Part shown: piece after piece, positions 27,056-34,630 of the stretch
How the letters are laid out: every line of letters begins with the position of its first letter
How positions within the stretch are numbered: the first letter of the stretch is position 1
Assembly: GCF_050320395.1 (NCBI RefSeq)
Contig: NZ_CP144459.1
Location: 806,001 to 870,000, forward strand
Direction: 5' to 3'
DNA from: Treponema_C sp050320395
Lineage (GTDB): Bacteria > Spirochaetota > Spirochaetia > Treponematales > Treponemataceae
Length of the DNA: 64,000 nt
Position numbers and translations under genes: made by a program
Notes under the pieces: model-generated
Seen by the model: the letters and a program-made list of their open reading frames with translations, nothing else
Told to the model about the DNA's origin: nothing
The model's database searches: none

Positions 27056-27085
27056 TTGACGAGGCCGCTTAAAATATAGTATACT
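27056..27085 (+). promoter_or_regulatory. Ribosomal-protein operon promoter
   Basis: TTGACG (27056-27061), an 18-base spacer and TATACT (27080-27085) precede rplU. The transcript would begin near 27092. Confidence 0.65.
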
Positions 27086-27091
27086 GTTCAT

Positions 27092-27205
27092 TACATTGGG
27101 ACTGAAAAGCCGGCGGCTTTTTTGATTCCCCCGTCCGGCTGTCCCCGTTTTTGCCGGATTTGGCAGGAGTTTCCCCCTGCCGCAAATAAAACAGGTAATA
27201 GAGGT
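27092..27205 (+). promoter_or_regulatory. Structured rplU leader, possible attenuator
   Basis: The leader of about 120 bases holds three hairpins in a row: AAAAGCC / GGCTTTT followed by TT (27105-27123, terminator-like), CCGGC / GCCGG (27135-27157) and GGCAGG / CCTGCC (27162-27181). Autoregulation of L21 by its leader is known in Firmicutes; whether this is an equivalent is an inference from position only. Confidence 0.4.
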
Positions 27206-27212
27206 GTAGAAG

Positions 27213-27536
27213 ATGTACGCACTGGTTGAGTATAAGGGTAAACAGTATAAGGCGGAAAAAGACGCTCTTATTACAGTGGACAAGCTCGATGTTGAAAAAG
27301 GACAAACCGTCGATATAGATACGGTTATAATGGTAAATGACGGTAAAAACGTGCAGGTGGGAACCCCCTATGTAAAAGGTGCAAAGGTTTCCGCGGTTGT
27401 GGAAGATTCGTTCCGTGATAAAAAAGTGCTTGTGTTTAAATACAAAAGCAAAAAAGACTATCACCGGACTATCGGCCACCGCCAGCACTATACGAAAATC
27501 CGCATTACCGGCATTTCGGCAGGGCAGGCCGAATAA
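27213..27536 (+). CDS. rplU: 50S ribosomal protein L21
   Basis: A 107-residue protein with the L21 features YALVEYKGKQYKAEKDALI at the start and GHRQHYTKIRITGI at the end. It binds 23S rRNA. First gene of rplU-prp-rpmA-obg, the conserved bacterial order. Confidence 0.97.
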   Translation: MYALVEYKGKQYKAEKDALITVDKLDVEKGQTVDIDTVIMVNDGKNVQVGTPYVKGAKVSAVVEDSFRDKKVLVFKYKSKKDYHRTIGHRQHYTKIRITGISAGQAE

Positions 27537-27542
27537 GAGAGC

Positions 27543-27887
27543 GTGATACGGGCTGTACTTACCCGTTTTGAAAACGGTGATTTGTATTCCTGTGCGCTCA
27601 GCGGTCATTCCGGCTTTGCACCGGCGGGCAAAGACATCGTATGCGCGGCGGCCAGTATACTGGTACGCACGGCATTGGAGGTCTTAAACGCACAAAGCGG
27701 AATTGAATTAAAAACCGATATTCCCGGACGCGGAGAACTTTCCTTTACGGTAAAAAAAAGAAACGAAGCGGCTTCGGGGATTTTAAGTTATACGGCGGAT
27801 TTTTTGCAAAAGGGGCTTTTGTCATTGCAAACCGATTATCCGCCTTACATATCGGTGCGCATAAACCGCGCCGATGCAAACGATTGA
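27543..27887 (+). CDS. prp: Prp-type cysteine protease (YsxB family)
   Basis: A 114-residue protein with the Prp active-site string SGHSGFAPAGKDIVCAAAS, including His and Cys of the catalytic dyad. In Staphylococcus Prp cleaves an N-terminal extension from L27. The L27 encoded next door has no such extension, so Prp must have another target or role here. Start codon GTG, six bases after the rplU stop. Confidence 0.85.
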   Translation: MIRAVLTRFENGDLYSCALSGHSGFAPAGKDIVCAAASILVRTALEVLNAQSGIELKTDIPGRGELSFTVKKRNEAASGILSYTADFLQKGLLSLQTDYPPYISVRINRADAND

Positions 27888-27909
27888 TTAAAATGCGGAG
27901 GTATATACT

Positions 27910-28167
27910 ATGGGACGTAAAAAAGGCGGAAGCGGCGCTAAAAACGGCCGCGATTCCAATCCGAAATATTTAGGTGTAAAAGCATACGGCGGAACCTTTG
28001 TGCCTGCCGGCTCCATACTCGTGCGCCAGCGCGGGACAAAAATTCATCCGGGCGATAATGTCGGCCGCGGAAAAGACGATACCCTCTTTGCAACCGCAAC
28101 GGGTGTTGTGTCCTATCATGAACGCAAGGGTCGAAAGCTGGCTTCGGTAATCCCTGCTCAAGCTTAA
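27910..28167 (+). CDS. rpmA: 50S ribosomal protein L27
   Basis: An 85-residue protein beginning MGRKKGGSGAKNGRDSNPKY, the mature-type L27 N-terminus that reaches the peptidyl-transferase centre. It lacks the Firmicutes leader cleaved by Prp. GGAGGT precedes the ATG. Confidence 0.97.
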   Translation: MGRKKGGSGAKNGRDSNPKYLGVKAYGGTFVPAGSILVRQRGTKIHPGDNVGRGKDDTLFATATGVVSYHERKGRKLASVIPAQA

Positions 28168-28169
28168 AC

Positions 28170-29258
28170 GTGATTCAATTTGCCGACGAAGCTCTCATAG
28201 AAGTCCGCTCCGGTAAGGGCGGCAACGGCTGTATCGCGTTCCGGCGCGAAAAATACGTTCCGCACGGAGGTCCCGCAGGCGGCGACGGCGGCCGGGGCGG
28301 CAATGTCGTTTTTTGCGTAAAGCACAATCTCAGAACCCTTGCTCATTTACGAAAACAGCCTGTATTTAAAGCGCAAAACGGCGGCGACGGCGAAGGCCGA
28401 AACCGCCACGGCGCGGACGGGAACGATGTTATTATTCCGCTTCCTCCCGGAACAAAGGTAACCGATGCCGAAACGGGAGTTCTTGTTTGCGATTTTACGG
28501 GCGAAGAGGAAAGCGAAACCGTTACCTATTTAAAAGGCGGCAAGGGCGGCTGGGGCAACGTTCATTTTAAAAGTTCGGTAAATCAGGCGCCGCGCTACGC
28601 CCACGAAGGAAAGCCGGGCGATGTAAAAAAACTGCGCGTCGAATTGAGCATTATGGCCGACATCGGCTTGGTGGGCTTTCCGAATGCGGGAAAATCCTCC
28701 CTTCTCGATTACTTTACAAACGCCCGGCCTAAAATCGCGCCCTATCCGTTTACAACCAAGATTCCCAATTTGGGCGTTTTACGCATCGACGACGAACAGG
28801 ATATCGTTATAGCCGATATTCCCGGCATTATAGAAGGAGCCGCCGAAGGCGCCGGCTTGGGAATTCGCTTTTTAAAGCACATATCGCGCACCGCAGGCCT
28901 TGCCTTTATTATCGATTGTTCCGACGACAACTATGCGGCAGCCTACGAAAAACTGAATGCCGAATTAAACGCTTTTTCGCCCGAACTGGCATCAAAAAAG
29001 CGCATTATTTTATGCAATAAAATCGATGTAGGAGATGCGGCCTTTCGTGCTGCCGAAATTGCCGAAACATACAAGGATATGATAACGGTTCCTCTTTCGG
29101 TGCATACGGGCGAAGGCTTGCTCCGGGTTAAAAAAGAATTGATAACTCTTGTATACGGCGGCAGCGTTCAAGCGGTTCGGGACAAAAAAAGCGATTTTCT
29201 TGCAAGCCGCGCGTCGGTAGACGATCAAGAGGTACAGTATCCGGGATCCGAGCAATGA
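28170..29258 (+). CDS. obg: GTPase Obg/CgtA
   Basis: A 362-residue ribosome-assembly GTPase. The glycine-rich Obg domain (about 1-158: GKGGNGCIAFRREKYVPHGG, GGDGGRGGNV) is followed by the G domain with GFPNAGKSSLLDY, DIPGIIEGAAEGAGLG and NKID. The third Obg C-terminal domain is absent or very short, as in many Gram-negative forms. GTG start, two bases after rpmA. Its stop overlaps a tiny ORF that leads to nadD. Confidence 0.95.
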   Translation: MIQFADEALIEVRSGKGGNGCIAFRREKYVPHGGPAGGDGGRGGNVVFCVKHNLRTLAHLRKQPVFKAQNGGDGEGRNRHGADGNDVIIPLPPGTKVTDAETGVLVCDFTGEEESETVTYLKGGKGGWGNVHFKSSVNQAPRYAHEGKPGDVKKLRVELSIMADIGLVGFPNAGKSSLLDYFTNARPKIAPYPFTTKIPNLGVLRIDDEQDIVIADIPGIIEGAAEGAGLGIRFLKHISRTAGLAFIIDCSDDNYAAAYEKLNAELNAFSPELASKKRIILCNKIDVGDAAFRAAEIAETYKDMITVPLSVHTGEGLLRVKKELITLVYGGSVQAVRDKKSDFLASRASVDDQEVQYPGSEQ

Positions 29259-29329
29259 AACTTGCGGTTTTGGAATGTTCGCACGTGCGAACCTGTAACT
29301 GCTTATATGGCAAGGAATCTGACCGATGA
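29255..29329 (+). CDS. Possible 24-residue linking peptide
   Basis: A 24-codon ORF whose ATG overlaps the obg stop (ATGA at 29255) and whose stop overlaps the nadD start (ATGA at 29326). It begins MKLAVLE, close to NadD's own MKLAILG, and is Cys-rich (LECSHVRTCNC). It contains the 16-base perfect palindrome GTTCGCACGTGCGAAC (29277-29292). It may be a relic of a duplicated nadD 5' end that now carries ribosomes from obg to nadD. Confidence 0.35.
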   Translation: MKLAVLECSHVRTCNCLYGKESDR

Positions 29330-30000
29330 AACTTGCAATTTTGGGCGGCTCTTTTAACCCCGTCCATAATGGGCATCTTTTTTTGGCAAAACAGGCGGCC
29401 GACGAGTACGGCTACGAGCGTGTGTTGTTTATTCCGGCGCGCGAGCCGCCTCATAAAACTTTGGCTTCAGGCGCTTCCGATACCGACCGTTTGGAAATGC
29501 TTAAACGGGCTTTAAACGAATACGGCGACAATCGTTTTTTTATTGACGACTGTGAATTAAAGCGCTCAGGCCCTTCCTATACTATCGATACCGTATACGA
29601 TTTGGAAGCGCGCTATGCGGGGGCATTGGAAGGAAAAATAGGCCTTATTATCGGAAGCGATTTGACCGCCGATTTTTCAAAATGGAAAAACGCCGATCTT
29701 TTGGCCGACAAAACGGATATTGTACTCGGCCGCCGTCCCTGCCTCGATGCTGAGAAGCTGCCCGAGGGCGGTTTTTCTGCTGCGGAAGCCGGCGTTCCCG
29801 ATAAACCGCATCGGGCAGGCGAGCATTCCGGTGCAGCGGGGATTTTCCCCCGGCCGCACCTTCGGCTTCACAATGAGTTTTATGCCGTTTCTTCGGCTGC
29901 GATACGGCGCATGACAGCCGAAAAAAAAGATTGGAAAGCCCTTGTTCCCGCAAGCGTTTACGGCTATATTGTAGAGAGGAAGCTCTATGGCTGTGAATAA
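29326..30000 (+). CDS. nadD: Nicotinate-nucleotide adenylyltransferase
   Basis: A 224-residue enzyme making deamido-NAD from nicotinate mononucleotide and ATP. Nucleotidyltransferase motifs: GGSFNPVHNGHL at 7-18 and SSAAIRRM near 190. An insertion of about 35 residues before the latter (GFSAAEAGVPDKPHRAGEHS) makes it slightly longer than usual. It overlaps yqeK by 14 bases. Confidence 0.93.
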   Translation: MKLAILGGSFNPVHNGHLFLAKQAADEYGYERVLFIPAREPPHKTLASGASDTDRLEMLKRALNEYGDNRFFIDDCELKRSGPSYTIDTVYDLEARYAGALEGKIGLIIGSDLTADFSKWKNADLLADKTDIVLGRRPCLDAEKLPEGGFSAAEAGVPDKPHRAGEHSGAAGIFPRPHLRLHNEFYAVSSAAIRRMTAEKKDWKALVPASVYGYIVERKLYGCE

Positions 30001-30619
30001 AGACACCGATGCGGATATTGTGAACGAAACGCCTTCGCTTCCGATAGGTGCCGCTCTGATTGAACGCCTTTCCCTCTATACGGCTTCCGCTGTGAATCCG
30101 AAACGCTATGAGCATTCGGTGCGCACCGCCGTAACCGCAGAGCGCCTGTGCCGCCGCTACGGTCTTGATGCGCAAAGCGGTTACTTTGCCGGCATTGTAC
30201 ACGATATGTGTAAGGATATGGACAGCGGGGAAATCTTTTCTTTGGCGGTGCTTGACGGAGAGCCCGTATCCGATTTGGAAATGGAAAAAAAATCCCTTTT
30301 GCACGGAAGGGCGGCGGCGGTTCTTTTAAAGCGCGATTTCGGCATACACAACGGCGATATTTTGGAAGCGGTTGCCTGCCATACCTTCGGATATGCCGGT
30401 ATGGGAGATTTGGCAAAGGTTTTATACATTGCCGATAAAATAGAACCGCTTCGCCCGCACAGCGGAGAAAAATATATTCAAAAATGTATGACGCTGAGCT
30501 TAAATAAACTGCTTTTAAAAATTGCAAAGGAAAACACGGCGTATTTGAAAAAACAAAAAAGAACCCTTGCGCCGGCAACCTGCGATTTGATAAAATCATT
30601 AAAAGAGGAGACGGAATGA
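29987..30619 (+). CDS. yqeK: HD-domain Ap4A hydrolase, YqeK family
   Basis: A 210-residue HD-superfamily phosphohydrolase: H in YEHSVRTAV, HD in GIVHDMCKDM, H in ACHTFGYAGMGDLAKVLYIADKIEP. YqeK proteins cleave diadenosine tetraphosphate symmetrically. nadD-yqeK-rsfS is a conserved string. GAGGA precedes the ATG; the 3' end overlaps the next gene by four bases. Confidence 0.9.
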   Translation: MAVNKDTDADIVNETPSLPIGAALIERLSLYTASAVNPKRYEHSVRTAVTAERLCRRYGLDAQSGYFAGIVHDMCKDMDSGEIFSLAVLDGEPVSDLEMEKKSLLHGRAAAVLLKRDFGIHNGDILEAVACHTFGYAGMGDLAKVLYIADKIEPLRPHSGEKYIQKCMTLSLNKLLLKIAKENTAYLKKQKRTLAPATCDLIKSLKEETE

Positions 30620-31818
30620 CAAAATATAAACCGCAGTTCGGTTCTTCAAAGCACATTATCTTTTTATTGCTTATTATCGCCGTTTTGGCGGTATCCGTTT
30701 TTTTATTGATTTTTTCCCTTAAAACAAACCCCGTAGATGAAGTGCTGCAAAACGACCAGATTATAAAATTGCTCATTGTCATTGAAGACGGCGGAGAAGC
30801 TCTTTCGACCATGCTGATGGCCTATTACCCCGTGTCTCACCGCGGCGCCCTTATAGACATACTCGGAAACACGGGTGCAATATACGCAAGCTTGGGAAGG
30901 GTGGACCGCATAGATGCCGTGTACAAAGAAAAGGGTATTGAAGTGTACCGGGCCGAAATAGAAAAGCTGACCGGCATGTCAATTCCCTTTACAATGGAAA
31001 TAGGTTTGCAGGAATTTTCGGAATTAACCGACTTTTTGGGCGGCCTTCGCGTATTCGTTCCTTATCCGGTTGACGATAAGATTGACGGAGTGCCTTATTT
31101 ATTGCCCTCCGGCTCGGTGACGCTTGACGGAGATAAAATACGTACGTATATTTTATATGAAAACAAAGAAGCCTCCGCCGCGGACCGTCAGGACCGTTTA
31201 CAAAATACGGTGGTTGCGTTTTTAGCGGCATTGAATAGAGGCCGCTCGGATATTTTTAAAAAAAAGGTTTTTCCGGTCTATGCTTCACGTATACGGGCCA
31301 ATATAGACAAAGAAGGCTTGTATAGCCTTTTGGAAAAAATAGCCATGATAGATGCCGAGCGTTTGTTTCCTCAAGCGGTGACGGGTTCTTTGCGTGCGGT
31401 GGACGGTAAAACGCTTTTATTCCCGTACTACGACGGACAGTTGATTAAAGACGTATTAAAGCAAACCGTTTCGGCCCTCCTTTCGGAAACCGAAATTGTG
31501 CACAGCCGTATCTATGTTTTGGCGATACAAAACGGCACAACGGTGCAGGGTTTGGCAAAAAATACGGCTGCGTTGATGCAAAGTGCCGGTTATGATATTT
31601 TAAGCGCTGCCAATGCCGATACGAACGACTATGAAAAAACGGTTATCATAGACCATATAGGAAACAACGAAATTGCAAAAAACATAGGGAACTTTATACG
31701 CTGTACAAATATACAAACCGCCGAAATAAGCAAAGACGAGGATGTATCCGAAGTCGATACCCTTGTCGACTTTACGATTATTTTAGGCAGGGATTTTGAC
31801 GGCCGCTATGTGCGCTGA
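30616..31818 (+). CDS. LCP (LytR-CpsA-Psr) family protein
   Basis: A 400-residue protein with one N-terminal membrane helix (about 13-33), an LCP domain (about 50-240) and a C-terminal LytR_C-type domain (YVLAIQNGTTVQGLAKNTAA onward). The ADRQDRLQNTVVAFL segment corresponds to the conserved Arg cluster, but the usual PRDT after the first strand is replaced (ILGNTGAIYA), so catalysis is uncertain. LCP proteins attach glycopolymers to the envelope. It sits between yqeK and rsfS. Confidence 0.8.
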   Translation: MTKYKPQFGSSKHIIFLLLIIAVLAVSVFLLIFSLKTNPVDEVLQNDQIIKLLIVIEDGGEALSTMLMAYYPVSHRGALIDILGNTGAIYASLGRVDRIDAVYKEKGIEVYRAEIEKLTGMSIPFTMEIGLQEFSELTDFLGGLRVFVPYPVDDKIDGVPYLLPSGSVTLDGDKIRTYILYENKEASAADRQDRLQNTVVAFLAALNRGRSDIFKKKVFPVYASRIRANIDKEGLYSLLEKIAMIDAERLFPQAVTGSLRAVDGKTLLFPYYDGQLIKDVLKQTVSALLSETEIVHSRIYVLAIQNGTTVQGLAKNTAALMQSAGYDILSAANADTNDYEKTVIIDHIGNNEIAKNIGNFIRCTNIQTAEISKDEDVSEVDTLVDFTIILGRDFDGRYVR

Positions 31819-31837
31819 TTATTTTAAAGAGGATACT

Positions 31838-32182
31838 ATGAAAAACGAAAAAGAAAAAGCCTTGGAAATTGCCGGTATTTTAACCGATTATAAGGGCGCG
31901 GATACGGCTGTATTGGATGTTTCTCAGTTAAGCAGTTGGACCGATTATTTTGTTATTACCACGGTAAACAGCAGTGCTCATTGGAAGGGCTTATACCGCC
32001 AGGTAAAAGACTATGCAAAGGCTAATGCCTTGGAAATCCGCGTACCGAGCAGAAAATTGCCCTCGGGCGACGATTGGAACCTTATCGATATGGGCTCGAT
32101 AGTGGTGCACCTTATGACAAGCGATGCGCGAAATTTTTATGATTTGGAAAAATTGTGGCACGGAGGTGAAAAGCTCCTCTAG
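31838..32182 (+). CDS. rsfS: Ribosomal silencing factor RsfS
   Basis: A 114-residue protein of the RsfS/Iojap family, which binds L14 and blocks subunit joining during starvation. Patterns: DVSQLSSWTDYFVITTVNS, GDDWNLIDMGSIVVHLMTSDARNFYDLEKLW. The ATG at 31838 has GAGG upstream and lies after the LCP stop. Confidence 0.95.
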   Translation: MKNEKEKALEIAGILTDYKGADTAVLDVSQLSSWTDYFVITTVNSSAHWKGLYRQVKDYAKANALEIRVPSRKLPSGDDWNLIDMGSIVVHLMTSDARNFYDLEKLWHGGEKLL

Positions 32183-32236
32183 GCGGTTCCGGCCGGAAAA
32201 AGGCCGAAACCGAACGTTAAATACCGCGGGGGACGA

Positions 32237-32455
32237 TTATTCGTCTAAGTCGTCGTCATATTCAAAGTCATCATCATATTCAAAGTCATCGTCGCCTTCG
32301 TCGTAATCGTCCAGATCGTCGTCCATGAACTCATCGTCGTCAAAATCGTCAAAGCCGTCATCGTCGAAATCATCGTCAAACTCATCATCGTAGGCATTTT
32401 CGATAACATACCCCGCGCTTGAAGAATAATCCAGCAACTCGCTGTCAGTGAGCAT
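32237..32455 (-). CDS. Small Asp-rich acidic protein
   Basis: A 72-residue protein; after MLTDSELLDYSSSAGYVIEN nearly every residue is Asp or Glu with interspersed Phe/Tyr (DDEFDDDFDDDGFDDFDD). AAGGAAG precedes the ATG, and a strong promoter (TTGACA-N17-TATGTT) lies upstream, which supports a real gene. Such proteins may bind cations or mimic DNA; nothing more can be said from sequence. Confidence 0.65.
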   Translation of the reverse strand: MLTDSELLDYSSSAGYVIENAYDDEFDDDFDDDGFDDFDDDEFMDDDLDDYDEGDDDFEYDDDFEYDDDLDE

Positions 32456-32487
32456 TTGAGTACTTCCTTACTTAGTGTCTTTACTCT

Positions 32488-32516
32488 AACATAGATGAGA
32501 GTTATATTTGTGTCAA
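32488..32516 (-). promoter_or_regulatory. Promoter of acidic protein gene
   Basis: On the minus strand TTGACA (32516-32511), 17 bases, TATGTT (32493-32488). The start codon at 32455 is 33 bases further on. Confidence 0.65.
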
Positions 32517-32564
32517 CCTCTTTTTTTAAAAAATATAAAAAAACATTTTTTTGCGGCAAACCGT

Positions 32565-32592
32565 TTGACAAAAAAATAATTTTCTGTATAAT
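32565..32592 (+). promoter_or_regulatory. Consensus ispE promoter, leaderless
   Basis: TTGACA (32565-32570), 16 bases, TATAAT (32587-32592). The ispE ATG is at 32599, only six bases past the -10 box, where transcription itself should start. There is no room for a Shine-Dalgarno. Confidence 0.75.
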
Positions 32593-32598
32593 TTGATT

Positions 32599-33477
32599 AT
32601 GCCGAATAATTTGCGTATTCGTGCCTCGGCAAAGCTTAATTTGCATTTGCGGGTGCTTTCACCTGATGAATCGGGACGAAGCGACGGATACCATAATATT
32701 GAAAGTGTTTTACAAGCGGTCGATTTATATGATGAATTAACCGTAAGTAAAACGGCGGAAAATCGAACATGCCGTTTGGAAGTGAACGGTATGGAACTTC
32801 CGGCGCACAACACTTTAACGGCGGCGTATACGGAATTTTGTAATCTTACCGGTGTTTCGGACGGGGTGCGTGTCGTATTGACAAAGCGTATTCCCGCAGG
32901 AGCCGGTTTGGGCGGCGGGTCTTCGGATGCGGCGGCTTTTCTTACCGTTTTGGACAGGCTTTTTAATACGGAGCTTTCTCCGAAACAAAGGTTGTATGCT
33001 GCAAGCCGGATCGGGAGCGACGTTGCCTTTTTCCTGTCCGGCGGATGTGCCGTGGTGACGGGACGAGGCGAGTTAGTTAGGGAAATCGAAGCGCGTACGG
33101 ACCTTTTTTTTGTTCTTGTGCAGCCCGATGTTCACAGTTCTACAAAAGAAGCTTACGCGCTTTTGGATGAACGTATGAACCGTCCGCAGTCAAAGTTGTT
33201 TCCCCCTTTGGCGGATCTTGAAAACATCTATCGAAAGCCCGCAGCCGACTGGACTTTCGCTAACAGTTTTACGGAACCGCTTACGGAATCTTATCCGGTT
33301 ATCGCAGGGGCATTGGAAAGCGTAAAAGCTTGCCGTGCCGACTTTGCCGATATGACGGGAGCGGGTTCCATGGTATACGGTGTTTTTTCTTCCGAGACGG
33401 AAGCGAAAAATGCTTATGCTCAATTATGCGGCGATTGGCGGTGCTTTTTTGTAAAGCCCTGCAAAGCGTTTGCATAG
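32599..33477 (+). CDS. ispE: 4-diphosphocytidyl-2-C-methylerythritol kinase
   Basis: A 292-residue GHMP kinase of the methylerythritol phosphate pathway. The ATP loop PAGAGLGGGSSDAAAFL is near 95-111, with ASAKLNLHLRV at the start and ADMTGAGSMVYGVF near the end. The ATG at 32599 is used; a TTG six bases earlier falls next to the -10 box. Predicted to be translated from a leaderless mRNA. Confidence 0.95.
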   Translation: MPNNLRIRASAKLNLHLRVLSPDESGRSDGYHNIESVLQAVDLYDELTVSKTAENRTCRLEVNGMELPAHNTLTAAYTEFCNLTGVSDGVRVVLTKRIPAGAGLGGGSSDAAAFLTVLDRLFNTELSPKQRLYAASRIGSDVAFFLSGGCAVVTGRGELVREIEARTDLFFVLVQPDVHSSTKEAYALLDERMNRPQSKLFPPLADLENIYRKPAADWTFANSFTEPLTESYPVIAGALESVKACRADFADMTGAGSMVYGVFSSETEAKNAYAQLCGDWRCFFVKPCKAFA

Positions 33478-33519
33478 TCGTGCCGTGCACGAGGGTATCT
33501 TACCATGTGAGGAGTGGTT

Positions 33520-33807
33520 ATGCAGATTACCGAGGTTCGTATTCGCAAAGCGGCGGTTGAAGGCAAGTTAAAAGCATACGTTACCGTTACTTTTGACAGC
33601 TGTTTTGTTGTGCACAATATTAAGGTTGTTGAAGGCAAGTCCGGTTTATTTATTGCTATGCCGAGCCGCAGAACCGGATCGGGAGATTATAAGGATGTTG
33701 CTCATCCGATAAGTTTCGATTTTCGTACCGAACTGCAAAACAGAATTCTTGCAGAGTACGAAGCCGGGCATGTAGAAGATACTCCTGAAGCTGCGGATTT
33801 TGAGTAA
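33520..33807 (+). CDS. spoVG: SpoVG family RNA/DNA-binding regulator
   Basis: A 95-residue protein with the SpoVG signature TEVRIRKAAVEGKLKAYVTVTFD, FIAMPSRR and KDVAHPI. In Borrelia the orthologue binds DNA and RNA and acts as a global regulator. GAGGAG stands six bases before the ATG at 33520. It follows ispE, as in several bacteria. Confidence 0.95.
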   Translation: MQITEVRIRKAAVEGKLKAYVTVTFDSCFVVHNIKVVEGKSGLFIAMPSRRTGSGDYKDVAHPISFDFRTELQNRILAEYEAGHVEDTPEAADFE

Positions 33808-33861
33808 ACCGAGTACAATCCCGTGCGCGGGTTTATTTTGAAACGGCATGCATATTTTTAT

Positions 33862-33934
33862 TGGACCGTCGGCAAGTGGTAAGCCCCCGGTTTTTGGTAC
33901 CGGTATTCCGCTGGTTCGAATCCAGCCGGTCCAG
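33862..33934 (+). tRNA. tRNA-Gln (anticodon TTG)
   Basis: A full cloverleaf: acceptor TGGACCG / CGGTCCA, D-arm GGC...GCC, anticodon arm CCGGT-TTTTGGT-ACCGG with anticodon TTG, T-arm GCTGG-TTCGAAT-CCAGC, discriminator G. The U1-A72 pair is typical of tRNA-Gln. CCA is not encoded. Confidence 0.95.
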
Positions 33935-33938
33935 CTAT

Positions 33939-33976
33939 AAAACACCTGTAAAGACCGCGTTTTTACAGGTGTTTTT
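33939..33976 (+). terminator. Terminator after tRNA-Gln
   Basis: AAAACACCTGTAAA (33939-33952) pairs with its complement ending at 33975, and the 3' arm runs into T residues. It closes the spoVG/tRNA transcript before rplY. Confidence 0.8.
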
Positions 33977-34072
33977 ATGAAAAACTCTGGCGTGATGAAC
34001 GATGGGGTGCATTCTCTTTCTCATTTTGCAGTGTTTTTCCCTATATTTTATTTTCTCAATGAGGAGTTTAAG

Positions 34073-34627
34073 ATGGAAGAATTGGTTTTAAAGGCCGCTT
34101 CGCGTACCGCAACGGGTAAGTCTGCAGCAAAAAAATTACGTGCGTCGGGAAGAATTCCGGCGGTTATGTATAATGCAAAAGGTGAAGCTTTTATGCTCGA
34201 TGTGGATGAAGCCGAATTTACCAAGGTATGGAAAACCGCAACGGCTACAACCCTTGTATCCCTCGTAATCGACGGAAAAGAAGGCAAACCCGTTTTAATT
34301 AAGGCTACCGAATACGATATTATTACCGATAAAAACCTTCATGTCGACTTTCATGCACCCGACCCGGATAAGCCGCTTACCGTTACGATGACGGTTTTGG
34401 TGCGCGGTAACCCCGTGGGCGTACGCGAGGGCGGTGCCTTGGAAAAGGGTATCAAAACAATCGATATCAAATGCTTGCCCAAGGATTTACCGGTACGCGT
34501 TATCGCCGATGTAAACGAATTAAGCTTGAACACCGAGTTAAAGGTAAAAGATTTGAACCTCGGTGCGGGAGTAACCGTTCTTACGGGAGCCGATGAAGTT
34601 GTCGCTGCGGTTCGCCCTTTGCGCTAA
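34073..34627 (+). CDS. rplY: 50S ribosomal protein L25/Ctc
   Basis: A 184-residue long-form L25 (Ctc) binding 5S rRNA. The N-terminal domain begins MEELVLKAASRTATGKSAAK; the C-terminal beta domain includes FHAPDPDKPLTVTMTVLV. GAGGAG stands six bases before the ATG at 34073; an ORF start at 33977 would add residues from the terminator and is rejected. Confidence 0.95.
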   Translation: MEELVLKAASRTATGKSAAKKLRASGRIPAVMYNAKGEAFMLDVDEAEFTKVWKTATATTLVSLVIDGKEGKPVLIKATEYDIITDKNLHVDFHAPDPDKPLTVTMTVLVRGNPVGVREGGALEKGIKTIDIKCLPKDLPVRVIADVNELSLNTELKVKDLNLGAGVTVLTGADEVVAAVRPLR

Positions 34628-34630
34628 GTT

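Noticed and set aside
33977..34072. Longer L25 start
   Set aside because: The extra codons lie in the tRNA terminator and an A/T-rich spacer; GAGGAG marks the ATG at 34073.
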